From JBGNFV01 sp049645705 (GTDB lineage Bacteria; Bacteroidota; Bacteroidia; Cytophagales; Cyclobacteriaceae), in contig JBARUK010000043.1 in the NCBI GenBank assembly GCA_049645705.1, positions 1 through 64,000 of the forward strand: 64,000 nt of DNA, in the 5' to 3' direction. Positions 17,180 through 26,117 of the stretch are shown in pieces. The notes under the pieces were generated by a model. It was not told where the DNA came from, did not search any database, and saw nothing but the letters and a program-made list of their open reading frames with translations. Positions within the stretch are counted from its first letter, which is position 1, and each line of letters opens with the position of its first letter. A program made the position numbers and the translations under genes.

Positions 17180-18055
17180 ATGGCTGATACGATTACCCAA
17201 AAACTGCAAATCTCTCATTTCACCTATGAAGAATGTGCATGGTATGTGGACCGAGGGTTCTATGACTGTCTGCATAAGGTTCATGATAATATCATCACAA
17301 AGGCTATTCCTGTAAGCGGCGGGCACACACTTATATCATTGGATGGTAAAGGTAGCGCACTGAATATTACCTGTGATAAGGCATATGAGCATGAGGCCGT
17401 GAGCTATGTACACGAATGGTTCGATCTTGAAAGAGACCTTTCCGTATTTGAAGAAGTGGCAATGACAGAGCCTGATTTTGTTCCTGTCTACCGCGCATAT
17501 AGTGGCCTGAGGCTTATACGTATCCCTGACCTGTTCGAAGCCCTGAGCTGGAGTATCATTGGGCAGCAGATAAACCTGGCTTTTGCTTATACCCTCAAAA
17601 GCAGGCTGGTACAGACCTATGGGACAGAAGCAGCAGACGGCCATTACCTGTTTCCCAGGCCGGAGGTAGTAGCCGGACTGGACCCGGCGGTATTGCAGCC
17701 CCTGCAGTTCAGCAAGCGCAAAGCCGAATACCTCACCGGCATAGCTTCTGCATTATGCGAAGGAAAGCTGTCGAAAACTGATCTCACTTCGCTGCCTGAT
17801 ACAGCGGCTATGCAAGACCTGCTCTGCAGCTTCAGGGGCATAGGGCCATGGTCGGCCAACTATGTACTGCTACGCTGCCTGTGCCGCACCGATGCCATAC
17901 CGCACGGCGATGCAGGCATGATCAATGCTTACAAGAAGATATTCCGACCGGCCGATAAGCCCACCGGCGATGATATCTGTCAATATCTGAATAAGTTTGC
18001 GGGATGGCAGGCCTATGTTGTCTTATACTGGTGGAGGCATTTATCCGACAGCTGA
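17180..18055 (+). CDS. DNA-3-methyladenine glycosylase II (AlkA-type)
   Basis: A 291-residue HhH-GPD base-excision repair glycosylase. Residues 1-110 form the AlkA_N-like domain. LSWSIIGQQINLAFA (122-136) is the characteristic core helix. The helix-hairpin-helix has FRGIGPWSANYVLLR (218-232). The catalytic aspartate is Asp244 in PHGDAGM, where AlkA has FPxxD. The four-Cys iron-sulfur loop of EndoIII/MutY is absent, as expected. It removes alkylated purines to leave an abasic site. Confidence 0.85.
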   Translation: MADTITQKLQISHFTYEECAWYVDRGFYDCLHKVHDNIITKAIPVSGGHTLISLDGKGSALNITCDKAYEHEAVSYVHEWFDLERDLSVFEEVAMTEPDFVPVYRAYSGLRLIRIPDLFEALSWSIIGQQINLAFAYTLKSRLVQTYGTEAADGHYLFPRPEVVAGLDPAVLQPLQFSKRKAEYLTGIASALCEGKLSKTDLTSLPDTAAMQDLLCSFRGIGPWSANYVLLRCLCRTDAIPHGDAGMINAYKKIFRPADKPTGDDICQYLNKFAGWQAYVVLYWWRHLSDS

Positions 18056-18134
18056 GAAACAAGTCCTGACCATGGTGAACTAAAAACTCCCAAAAAATCG
18101 TAACTTATATAGATCATTCAGAACCGAAATTATT

Positions 18135-18668
18135 TTGAAATACGTCATCTTCATCATCATCTCACTAACTGTCGGCCTTACAGGCTGCGAAAAAGAGAGC
18201 GGGCCCACACTGGGCGTGGTACAAAACGACAACCGCAGACCGGACGGGCTCAGCGATAGTGAAGAAATAGCAAGACTGGTAGTGAACGGACAGCCCTGGA
18301 TATATAATGATGAAATGGAAGTTCGGGCTGAGAATCTGGAGGGGTATTTCCTGACCGTTTATATCAATACAGATGTCCCTGACCTGAACCTGGCTCTGGT
18401 AATAAATGATGCACAGATAGAAGAAAAGACCTACAAGCTGGGCCCGTCTACGGCAGAAGGATCGGCAAGCGCAACCTTGTATTATAATTCACCAGAGGTG
18501 CCCTGTAGCTACCATTTCAGGCACGTAGTAGATGGAGAACTCACCCTGACAGAGTACAATACCGAAACGGCCGTATGCAGGGGTACATTCGAATTTACAG
18601 CTTATACCCCATACTGTGATACCGTTACAGTCTCGCGGGGTCGGTTTGCTTCCACACTTCACTTCTAG
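18135..18668 (+). CDS. Lipoprotein, DUF6252-like
   Basis: A 177-residue lipoprotein. The start codon is TTG (18135), because no ATG precedes the clear type II signal sequence with lipobox LTGC. The mature part has LVVNGQPW near its start and CRGTFEFTAYTP-x-x-DTVTVSRGRF at the end, matching the small beta-rich DUF6252 lipoproteins of this phylum. Function is unknown. Its last 44 bases overlap the 3' end of the convergent racemase gene. Confidence 0.65.
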   Translation: MKYVIFIIISLTVGLTGCEKESGPTLGVVQNDNRRPDGLSDSEEIARLVVNGQPWIYNDEMEVRAENLEGYFLTVYINTDVPDLNLALVINDAQIEEKTYKLGPSTAEGSASATLYYNSPEVPCSYHFRHVVDGELTLTEYNTETAVCRGTFEFTAYTPYCDTVTVSRGRFASTLHF

Positions 18669-19425
18669 CAGAAGGGCTGCTCTCCCGTATGAGGGCCCGG
18701 GCTAATGCTTCGGTGCTGTTTATCACCTTCATGCCCCTGGCTTCCTCATCTTTTAGCACCAGGCCAAACTCCGTACAGCCGAGTATAATGGCTTCCGCCC
18801 CTTGTTTTTCGAAGTAGGTCAGCGCCTCATCCAGCCACTCGTACACCTCGTCGCATACCTTATCTGCACAGCTTTTTATGCCATATTCAGCATCATACAC
18901 CATCCGATGAATGACCTCATGCTGGAAAGCCTCATCGGGCACCAGCGGGGTCAGCCCCTGCTTCCGCAGCCTTTGCGGGTAGAGTTCCGCCTGGTAGGTA
19001 CCGGTAGTAGACAGAATACCCACTTTTTGTATATCAGGAAAGGTATGGGAAATATAGGCGCAGGTTTCGTCCGGCATATGCAGCAGATCAGCCCCACAGC
19101 CCTTTTTACGAAGTTCCTGTTTCACTACATCATAAATATCGGGGATATGCGCGCTGTTGCAGGCCATACCGATCACTTCTGCACCGGCATTTGCCAGCTT
19201 ATGTACAATTTCGGAAAGGATAATGGCGGGGTTCACCTTCACATTGCCCTGCATGTAGGCCGTCCGGTCCTCTATCAGGCCGGGGTAGGACATCAGAATC
19301 ACGGAAAGGTGGTCCTGGTCTTTTCCTGCGGGTGTAAGGCGGGTGATGGTGCTGAGCAGGTCCGCTCCTGCCTGCGGTCCCATACCCCCTACTATGCCTA
19401 TGGTCTTTTCTTTTTCTGCCTTCAC
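18625..19425 (-). CDS. Aspartate/glutamate racemase family protein
   Basis: A 266-residue two-domain racemase. The N-terminal GIVGGMGPQAG is the family signature. The catalytic cysteine pair is Cys89 (MACNSAH) and Cys217 (LGCTEF). It should interconvert L- and D-aspartate (EC 5.1.1.13) by two-base proton exchange. The substrate could also be glutamate or a hydantoin, because family members vary. It is longer than usual at the C-terminus by about 20 residues. Confidence 0.83.
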   Translation of the reverse strand: MKAEKEKTIGIVGGMGPQAGADLLSTITRLTPAGKDQDHLSVILMSYPGLIEDRTAYMQGNVKVNPAIILSEIVHKLANAGAEVIGMACNSAHIPDIYDVVKQELRKKGCGADLLHMPDETCAYISHTFPDIQKVGILSTTGTYQAELYPQRLRKQGLTPLVPDEAFQHEVIHRMVYDAEYGIKSCADKVCDEVYEWLDEALTYFEKQGAEAIILGCTEFGLVLKDEEARGMKVINSTEALARALIRESSPSARSEVWKQTDPARL

Positions 19426-19586
19426 TGGTCAGGTGAATTAGGTTACACCCCAAAGTTAGCGAAAGTTTTTGACAGGGTGGCAGACAGCATTTTGTTGCTA
19501 ATACCTATATGAGCGTAACTTAAAGTCTTAGTAGCCTTTATAGTCTTCAATAAATTGTATCTTGTATTAAACTAACCACCCTATTT

Positions 19587-19985
19587 ATGCCCATATACAT
19601 AGCCAGGATCGATAACTATCGGGCCTTACTGAATCGAGCCATTAGCGGTAGTGCGCCGGCAGGCAGAACTTACCTGCGCGTTCTCACCCTAAACTTAGCA
19701 ACGGGAGAGTCATATGATGGTGGGCTCAGACTAGCCGAACTCTATTTTTTCAATGATGACTTCATCGCGGATGTTCTCGATACAACATTAGGCTTCAGAA
19801 GGTCTGAGACCACCCTTACGGGATACCTTCCCATCAGCGATTTCGACGACTATTATACCATGCTTAAAACAGAGGATCCGCTTTATTTTCTCTGGCAGGA
19901 ACGCGAAGAGGGCAGGCTGGATATTCTGCAGCTCACCACTTTTAACGAACCCCTGGGAGAGGGACCTGTAGATCTGAGCCGCTGA
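19587..19985 (+). CDS. Hypothetical protein
   Basis: A 132-residue acidic, soluble protein without signal peptide or membrane segment. I do not recognise it. It contains LRVLTLNLATGESYDGGLRLAELYFFNDDF and a C-terminal half rich in aromatic and acidic residues. GC content and codon use look like the neighbours, which supports a real gene. It is monocistronic. Confidence 0.5.
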   Translation: MPIYIARIDNYRALLNRAISGSAPAGRTYLRVLTLNLATGESYDGGLRLAELYFFNDDFIADVLDTTLGFRRSETTLTGYLPISDFDDYYTMLKTEDPLYFLWQEREEGRLDILQLTTFNEPLGEGPVDLSR

Positions 19986-20017
19986 CACTCTTTCAACCCT
20001 GTCACATTGAGTATTAT

Positions 20018-20551
20018 CTAAGCGGCCGCCACTTTAGAAAACTGCAGGGTCAGGTAGTAGTCCTTATTACCGTGCATGTCTTTATCTGCTTTTATGTCTG
20101 TCACGGTATAGTGAATGCCATACAAGGCCAGCACAGCGTCCAGTTCCCGCAGGTTCTTTACGGCTATATTCCTTTCTTTTCGGTAGGTGAATATTGGCGT
20201 AACGGCCATTCGCAGCAGCACAAGGGGAATAGGTGCCAGCACGAGCGTGATGCCACTAACCCAGCCATATTCCCAAAACAGGTTAGTTACAAAGTATGCC
20301 CCATAAGCTGCGGCAATACTAAACGCCAGATACATAAACAGGTGAATGAGGGCCGGTGTCTTTTCATCTTCTACGCGGTAATAGGCTTTGATGGTCTCTT
20401 CCAGATCATCCCGAAAAGATATCTTCTGACACGTAGTAGAAAAATTCGGCTTTTCGCCCGTAATCCCACAGTAGCTACCCTTATAGGTATCGAGCTTCTT
20501 GTTACTGCAGAAGTTGCAATGGTGGTAGTTCGAGAACGTTGCATTTTTCAT
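20018..20551 (-). CDS. Membrane protein with N-terminal Cys-rich motif
   Basis: A 177-residue protein. The N-terminus has CNFCSNKK...GSYCGITGEKPNF...C, a pattern of four to five cysteines seen at the start of many small Bacteroidota membrane proteins and likely to bind zinc. Two membrane helices follow (about 70-90 and 95-115), then a cytoplasmic C-terminal domain (RKERNIAVKNLRELDAVLALYGIHYTV). Function is unknown. Confidence 0.6.
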   Translation of the reverse strand: MKNATFSNYHHCNFCSNKKLDTYKGSYCGITGEKPNFSTTCQKISFRDDLEETIKAYYRVEDEKTPALIHLFMYLAFSIAAAYGAYFVTNLFWEYGWVSGITLVLAPIPLVLLRMAVTPIFTYRKERNIAVKNLRELDAVLALYGIHYTVTDIKADKDMHGNKDYYLTLQFSKVAAA

Positions 20552-20756
20552 GTTTCACTATCCAGGTTCGCACTGAAGATAGATAATTTTTAAAAAATTT
20601 CTATCTGGGCAAAAGCTTTTCACCTGACATACCAGGCTGTTCCCCGATTGCCTTTTTAAAGTAATGCCGGTATAATAAAATTGTCTAAGTATTAATCACA
20701 TTGAGTCAGACAATAGTCAGTTTTACTGGCCTTTTATTTTAAAACATCATATAACC

Positions 20757-20965
20757 ATGAAGAAAGAAAATTAACACTAAAGGAGCTTCACGTATCCAGC
20801 TTTGCTACCAGCACTTCTAAAATAATCGGAGGTGGATTTAAAAGCTTTACGGGAGGTTGCGCGCAGATCATTGCTTGCTGTATGTCTACGGAAAATGAAA
20901 ACAATTGCGAAATCAGTATGAGAGTTTCCGAATGTATTCAGAATACAGGCTGCGTAGTCTACTAA
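20757..20965 (+). pseudogene. GG-leader RiPP precursor 3 with a one-base frameshift after its start
   Basis: ATG at 20757 followed by AAG AAA GAA soon hits TAA. One frame over, the sequence reads KLTLKELHVSSFATSTSK then IIGGG, a textbook leader. The core has six Cys (GGCAQIIACCMSTENENNC, then SECIQNTGCVVY) and ends in TAA at 20963. The second frame has no start codon. Adding one A to the gaaaatta run (20766-20773) restores MKKEKLTLKELHVSSFAT. The core end SEC-I-x-NT-x-CVV matches precursor 4 (SECVVNTQCVV), so the shifted frame is the real one. This is a sequencing error in a homopolymer, a fresh inactivation, or slippage. Confidence 0.6.
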
Positions 20966-21082
20966 AAAGAATACACTAAAACTTACCCGTATATCTGGGA
21001 AAAACAATGGCCTTACATAAACGGAAGTTGCTATACTTACCAGTTTTACTGGTCTGATCGCAGACTAGGATATCAAAGATAG

Positions 21083-21108
21083 AAAGCTGCCCTTTAGCAG
21101 CTTTTTTT
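21083..21108 (+). terminator. Terminator downstream of precursor 3
   Basis: The hairpin aaagctgc-ccttta-gcagctt is followed by T7. It lies about 120 bases past the precursor stop. The stretch between is open in the same frame after the stop (to TAG at 21080), but I do not consider it part of the peptide. Confidence 0.7.
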
Positions 21109-21188
21109 CATTCATAAGAAAGCCGTTTCTACCTCTACAGATCAATTACCCGGGGAAATAGGCATGAAGGTAACTTCCATACAGCGAA

Positions 21189-21218
21189 GTAGCGGCGTAG
21201 CGGCGTAGCGGCGTAGCG
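21189..21218 (+). repeat. Octamer tandem repeat (GTAGCGGC x 3.75)
   Basis: gtagcggc is repeated without interruption from 21189 to 21218, in the gap between precursor 3 and the end of the protease gene. Confidence 0.8.
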
Positions 21219-21247
21219 AAAATTGTCAATTATACGATATCAATAGC

Positions 21248-21985
21248 CTATTTTTCCTCTACATTATTGACTTTGATAGCGAAGTTGATCCCCTGAAATT
21301 CCTCGGTCTTACCGGCAATCAAAATGCCGATAACCTCCTCAGTGTCTTCGGTGATGAGGGGGCCGCCACTGTTGCCGGGATACGCCGATACATCGAGCTG
21401 GAATATGTCTGCCCCCATAGCCTGATCGTTGCTCACGGTACCGGTAGTGGTAGAGGAGTTGCCGTCAGGGTAGCCTATCAGGATAACCGGCGTGCGGGGT
21501 TCTATGCCATCACTGTCGCCCAGGTACAGGCGCGGGAAGTCCTCCGGCAGATCGGTAGGCTGGCTCAGTTCCAGCCGGGCCACGTCATTCAGGTAGTAGT
21601 TGATGTCGCCTGGCGAGCTGCTGTCTGAGTCTTTCCAGGCTATACGGGCAGTGGTAGTAATGGCCGGGTTTGCATTTGCAAACGTCAGCGTAACCTCATC
21701 GCCCACGTTCATATTCTCCACTACGTGCCGGGCCGTGAGCAGTTGCGTCTCACCGTACAGAAAGGCCGTGCCTATGCCCTCGGCCGTCTGCACCATGGCT
21801 ACGGGCATCTCCAGGTCGCGGTTATAGCGGGGAGCAGAAGGCACCCAGCCAGCCCCGAACAGCAGGTAGGCTACCGGCAGTAGCAGGATGGCAATGAGGA
21901 GAAAAATATTCAGTCGCTTCCCCCTCTTCTTTACCCTGTCTTTGTATGCCCTCTTTTCGCCGGGGCTAAGTCCTAGTAAGATCAT
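21248..21985 (-). CDS. Membrane-anchored trypsin-like serine protease
   Basis: A 245-residue protein, last gene of the seven-gene operon. Residues 1-25 are strongly basic, followed by one membrane helix (26-45), which places the N-terminus in the cytoplasm and the rest in the periplasm. The protease domain has the catalytic triad His87 (LLTARHVV), Asp134 (NDVARLEL) and Ser206 (YPGNSGGPL), with LIGYPDG as in DegP/S1C enzymes. There is no PDZ domain. It is probably the proteolytic output or regulator of the system. It starts 12 bases after the tubulin-like gene. Confidence 0.82.
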   Translation of the reverse strand: MILLGLSPGEKRAYKDRVKKRGKRLNIFLLIAILLLPVAYLLFGAGWVPSAPRYNRDLEMPVAMVQTAEGIGTAFLYGETQLLTARHVVENMNVGDEVTLTFANANPAITTTARIAWKDSDSSSPGDINYYLNDVARLELSQPTDLPEDFPRLYLGDSDGIEPRTPVILIGYPDGNSSTTTGTVSNDQAMGADIFQLDVSAYPGNSGGPLITEDTEEVIGILIAGKTEEFQGINFAIKVNNVEEK

Positions 21986-21997
21986 ATTTATCCCGGG

Positions 21998-24457
21998 TTA
22001 TACATTTTCGATCTGCTTCCTGTACTTAAAATACGGCACCCTGAGCCTGTGCCAGTCTTCCGGTGAGATAGACTTGTAGCCGGGGTATTCGTAGTACAGC
22101 TTTTTGACCTCGTCTATAAACTGCAGGTGCTTCAGCGGCTCAAAGTTGGTCTTGTCCTGCATGTAGCCTTTCTCTTCGTAGAAGACAAGCATGTTCTGCA
22201 GATCCTCATTTACCCAGGTGCCGTCCTCATCACCCTGGAAGTCCAGGTATTTTTCATCCTTAAAATGCTCCAGCGCCTTGCTGATCATAGACATGTTCTG
22301 CCCTATCACCATCTTGGGCACGTACATGGACTGCCCAAACATGGTCTGCTTGTCGCTGTTGATCTTCACCAGCGGATAGGTAGCTCGTCTGGCGATCTTG
22401 ATAGACTCGGTGGGTTCTTTGCGTATGTACTCGCTGACATCCATATTGGGCACGGCATTGTGCTTGCGTACCTGCCGCTCAAAGCTCCGGATGCTGTCCC
22501 GGTAGAGTCGCTTGTGCATGCCCTCGGAAGCCTGGTTCAGGTATGACCACAGGTCTTCCTTGCCTATCATAGCTTCCTTGCCGGGTATGGTATTATTAGA
22601 CGCACGCCGGAAGCGTTCCATAGAGCGCTGTAGCTCATCATCTACCGTACCGGAGGGGAATATTCGTAATATAGGGATCGTCGTATCGCTGATGTCCTGC
22701 TCTATTTCCTGCCTCCTGCCCTTTAGTGTTTTAAAGTCGCGGGGGAGTTTATTGTCCTGCTGCGTACCCAGGGTTTCGCGGATCACCCGGATCATATTAT
22801 CCACCTGCTTCAGGCGGGGCAGTTCCACGTTTGCAATAGACCTGATGGCCAGCTCCCCTTTGGTGATGGAGTTACGAATGTCCACCAGCTTATTGGCAAA
22901 AAGGTGCATTTTCATAAGCTCCAGCGTAGTCCGCATCCTGTCTGCCAGCACCTGATCGGCCTGCAGCAGTATTTTGTAGCGGTTTTTCAGCATCCAGCGA
23001 GTCTGGTTGTTCAGCATCACCTCCCAGCGGTCCGGTTTGCCGGACACCTTCAGGCTCTGCCAGTACTGTACCGTCTCATTGATGGCATCTACCACAGCTA
23101 TGAGGTGTTCACGCACCACGTACAGGTTCTCGTAGCGTTCGGTGGCATGCGATATGAGTTCTGCTATCCGCTCTATGAGCACATCCTCCGCCACGCGCAG
23201 GTTGTTCTTAATAGCGGTATAGTAGTTGGCCGTGACATTGCTGGAGAAGCGCGACTGGATATGCTCCAGGTCACTGGCCGCATCGTAGTTCTTATTGCGG
23301 ATATTCTGGGTTTGTACGTCTATGTCTGTCAGTACCTTGCGGCCAGCCTCTACTTCGGTACCGTTCAGTTCGTCAAATGCCTCGCGCAGGAAGCGTTCGA
23401 ATTTCTTTTTAGTGCCGTTGACGATGGCATTGTGCGTACGGCTTACGGGCGTCTTAGTGCCCTGGCGGTAATAGTACTCCGGGTCTGTCCAACGGCCCAG
23501 CAGCTCCTCGCCCAGTTGTATAGACAGGTGCTCTTCCAGTTGGCTTTTGGGATACTGGATGGCACTCAGACCAAAGGTGCCGTACTTATCCAGGTGCAGG
23601 TTTCCTTTGGCATCGCCAAACCGTACTAGCCTCTTTTTCCTGAGGCCGAAGGCATTGAGGAAGAGATACAGACCGGCCATCTTGTACAGACCGCCCAGGC
23701 TGCTGATAGAGGGCACATTACCGTTGTAGTCCTGTGAGATAAACTGTGTATACTCGTACGGCGGTTCTTCAAAGTGCACATTGTGCCCGTTGGGCCAGCG
23801 CATACGGTAGTCATTTTCCTTTTTGTTATAGTGGTCCAGCATCATCAGCCCCGCGTAGGTATTGGCGTAGATGACTTCCTTACCGGCAAAGCCCTGCCGG
23901 CCCGGAATCATGAACAAACCATACAGATCATCTATGCCGCGCAGGATATCGCGGATAAGGTAGGCCATGTCTATGAACACACCGGTGCCGGTACCTCCTG
24001 TAAGCGACCCGGTCACAAATACGGCAGGCTTGGAGTCATCGCTACCCTCTACGGTGTGGCTGCCGACCTTCTCAAAGGCATTTTTTATGTGTGTACTGAC
24101 CTTTTCAAAATTGTCTCTGCCCCACAGCGCTACCCGGCCAAAGGCAGGCAGGCCACCGGCACCGAAGCCGCTGTCCATGATCTGGTTAGACGGGGGCAAC
24201 CACCACGCATCCAGCAGGTCGTCCTTTTCCAGGGCGTTGATCATGGTCTCCTTTTCATTCAGGCTTATGTGCACCCGGGCTATCTCATTTTTCAGTGCTG
24301 TGACACCAGGGTAGGCATTTTCGTCCGTTTCCAGGTACAGATACTGGACGTTCTCAGGCCTGTTCTTACCCGTACTTTCGTAGAAGAAATTCTGAACATG
24401 CTCCAGTACTCTGAGGCCGCTTGTACCTATTCCGATTAGTAAGGTAGGTTTATCCAT
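21998..24457 (-). CDS. Tubulin-like GTPase (Tubulin_2 type), 819 aa
   Basis: A cytoplasmic protein without signal peptide. The N-terminus LIGIGTSGLRVLEHV (7-21) is the first nucleotide loop of the tubulin/FtsZ fold. GSLTGGTGTGVFIDMAY (150-166) is the tubulin signature (GGGTGSG-type) that binds GTP phosphates. Residues about 40-130 contain DSGFGAGGLPAFGR, the second glycine-rich loop. The remaining ~550 residues are largely helical and have no FtsZ counterpart, so the protein is more than twice FtsZ length. It should bind GTP and may polymerise. Distant FtsZ-like families associated with vWA genes have been described by genome analysis (Makarova and Koonin 2010, recalled). Whether this protein belongs to one of them needs a profile search. 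Confidence 0.78.
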   Translation of the reverse strand: MDKPTLLIGIGTSGLRVLEHVQNFFYESTGKNRPENVQYLYLETDENAYPGVTALKNEIARVHISLNEKETMINALEKDDLLDAWWLPPSNQIMDSGFGAGGLPAFGRVALWGRDNFEKVSTHIKNAFEKVGSHTVEGSDDSKPAVFVTGSLTGGTGTGVFIDMAYLIRDILRGIDDLYGLFMIPGRQGFAGKEVIYANTYAGLMMLDHYNKKENDYRMRWPNGHNVHFEEPPYEYTQFISQDYNGNVPSISSLGGLYKMAGLYLFLNAFGLRKKRLVRFGDAKGNLHLDKYGTFGLSAIQYPKSQLEEHLSIQLGEELLGRWTDPEYYYRQGTKTPVSRTHNAIVNGTKKKFERFLREAFDELNGTEVEAGRKVLTDIDVQTQNIRNKNYDAASDLEHIQSRFSSNVTANYYTAIKNNLRVAEDVLIERIAELISHATERYENLYVVREHLIAVVDAINETVQYWQSLKVSGKPDRWEVMLNNQTRWMLKNRYKILLQADQVLADRMRTTLELMKMHLFANKLVDIRNSITKGELAIRSIANVELPRLKQVDNMIRVIRETLGTQQDNKLPRDFKTLKGRRQEIEQDISDTTIPILRIFPSGTVDDELQRSMERFRRASNNTIPGKEAMIGKEDLWSYLNQASEGMHKRLYRDSIRSFERQVRKHNAVPNMDVSEYIRKEPTESIKIARRATYPLVKINSDKQTMFGQSMYVPKMVIGQNMSMISKALEHFKDEKYLDFQGDEDGTWVNEDLQNMLVFYEEKGYMQDKTNFEPLKHLQFIDEVKKLYYEYPGYKSISPEDWHRLRVPYFKYRKQIENV

Positions 24458-24463
24458 GTCTGA

Positions 24464-24844
24464 TTACTTTATAAGTTTCATAAGCCTGCTGTACCCAACT
24501 ATGTAGAGCAGAACAGGTATGAGAAAAGTGAGTAAGAAGGGCAGTAATGCCAGGTAAAAATTCGGGTCTGACCACCTGAAGGTATGCAGGCCGTTGATCT
24601 TAATGGCGAAGAAAAAGAGTACGGCCAGCAGGAATATATAGGTGATAAGGCTGCGCAGCATGGCCAGCTGGTACAGCACGTCTACCGGCTCGCGCGGATG
24701 TGCCTTTCTCAGGTACCTGAACCATAGCACCTGGCACAGCCAGATGACCAAAAAGGCCAGGGCACTCATCGCCAGGGTCTGCAGGAGTACGTCCAGCGGG
24801 TCCCGGTTCTGTACGGAAAAAAACAGGTCGTTTATCTTATCCAT
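24464..24844 (-). CDS. Small three-helix membrane protein
   Basis: A 126-residue integral membrane protein with helices at about 21-43, 59-83 and 94-118, and a short basic loop (RYLRKAHPREPVD) after the first helix. I do not recognise a family. It sits between the vWA-like and tubulin-like genes, with gaps of 12 and 6 bases, so it probably anchors the tubulin-like protein or completes the membrane complex (inference). Confidence 0.6.
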   Translation of the reverse strand: MDKINDLFFSVQNRDPLDVLLQTLAMSALAFLVIWLCQVLWFRYLRKAHPREPVDVLYQLAMLRSLITYIFLLAVLFFFAIKINGLHTFRWSDPNFYLALLPFLLTFLIPVLLYIVGYSRLMKLIK

Positions 24845-24856
24845 TGGTTCGTCAGG

Positions 24857-26116
24857 TTAAAAGTATCCGCCACCATCACCTCCGCCGCCACTGCCGCGGG
24901 AGCTATCCGCATCGTCGTCGTACAGGTCATCGTCGCGCTGTGATGCCTGCCGTTTTTTGGCTGCTCTTTTCTGGTTAAAAAAGTCATCGTCATTATCTAC
25001 CACACCGGCCATACGGGTTTTGGGCGCAAAGAACTGCCGGTAGATAAAATAGCCCACTCCTGCCAGTATGAGCAGCCAAAGCAGGAAACCGCCCGAGCCG
25101 CCTTCGGCCTGGTAGGTGAAGTATTCGGTGCTGGTGTCTGCATTATCGCTGGATACTACCACGCGGTAAGGGCCTTCGCCTTTCAGGGCAAAGTTATGGT
25201 TGGTGCGGCCTTTTACTTTTTTAGTCTGTGAGCTGCCCCTGTCTTCCATGTGCAGGAGCTTGACAGTGTACTCGGCATCCTTCTTACAGCCAATGCACGA
25301 CCATGATACCAGCATCTTGTCCCCTTTGAGCTCATAGGGCTTCTGCCGTGATCCTTTGGGGGTCACGATCTCCAGTATGGGTTTGGTAATATGGGTGGAG
25401 TCGATGATCTGCTTAGACCCGGCTGTATTACCGGCGCCGCGCATCTTGGTCAGGTCTATCTTGGAGACTTCTATCTTATAGTCCTTACGGTCGTCACGGT
25501 AGCGGAAAATGCCGAGGGCTTCTTTCCTTACCGCGCTCCGGTAGTTATCCATGTAGTTCTGCTCCTGGGAGGTGTACAGGTTCTTACTGTTGGTGTCCTC
25601 TCCCAGCCCGGAAATAACGATGAGGTAGTAGCTGCCCAGGTTGGCATCTATGGCCACATCGGCTGCTTTGGCCCGGGCTATCTCTCCGAAGGTGTTCTGG
25701 TCGGTATACCGGCGGGGCATGTCCCAGGCGCTGTTTACATCGCTGGGCACATTGTCTATGCGGCTCAGGCGAAACTTCTCGTAAGTGTCCTTATCGCCAA
25801 AAGGCATGATAAGCAGGTAGCCGCCCCGCCCTATGAGGGAACTGCCGGACCCGTTGACTATATCGTCTACTACAGGGTCGGTATTGCCGGACAGCCGCCA
25901 GTCCTGCATGAACCTGCTCTTCTCGAAACGGCCCGTCACAAGCTGCTTGACCAGTTCGCCCGCCTCCTTGCGCATGTCCGGGGTAATACGGCTGCCGCTG
26001 TCTATGCCCCGTGGGTTACCAGACACATCTACCAGCACAAATACATTGTCCTGTGCCGGAAGCAACTGGCTGAAAAGCAACAGGCTGATCAAAAGCAAAA
26101 AGCATTTACGCATCAT
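24857..26116 (-). CDS. Exported vWA-like protein, single-span, with charged cytoplasmic tail
   Basis: A 419-residue protein. The signal peptide is 1-21 (PAQ). The mature region starts with FVLVDVSGNPRG, like the first strand and MIDAS loop of a von Willebrand A domain, but the second serine is Asn34, so metal binding may be altered. Residues about 22-240 follow a vWA-like alternation. A beta-rich segment with CIGC (274-277) follows, then one membrane helix at 343-359. The cytoplasmic tail is Asp/Arg-rich and ends in a Gly-rich stretch (about 405-419). The large domain is periplasmic. It begins one base after the stop of the second vWA gene. Confidence 0.65.
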   Translation of the reverse strand: MMRKCFLLLISLLLFSQLLPAQDNVFVLVDVSGNPRGIDSGSRITPDMRKEAGELVKQLVTGRFEKSRFMQDWRLSGNTDPVVDDIVNGSGSSLIGRGGYLLIMPFGDKDTYEKFRLSRIDNVPSDVNSAWDMPRRYTDQNTFGEIARAKAADVAIDANLGSYYLIVISGLGEDTNSKNLYTSQEQNYMDNYRSAVRKEALGIFRYRDDRKDYKIEVSKIDLTKMRGAGNTAGSKQIIDSTHITKPILEIVTPKGSRQKPYELKGDKMLVSWSCIGCKKDAEYTVKLLHMEDRGSSQTKKVKGRTNHNFALKGEGPYRVVVSSDNADTSTEYFTYQAEGGSGGFLLWLLILAGVGYFIYRQFFAPKTRMAGVVDNDDDFFNQKRAAKKRQASQRDDDLYDDDADSSRGSGGGGDGGGYF

Positions 26117-26117
26117 A

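Noticed and set aside
20966..21082. In-frame continuation of precursor 3 past its TAA (38 codons)
   Set aside because: Precursor 4 ends at the same motif (CVV plus one residue), so the stop is genuine, and the following stretch has no support as coding sequence.
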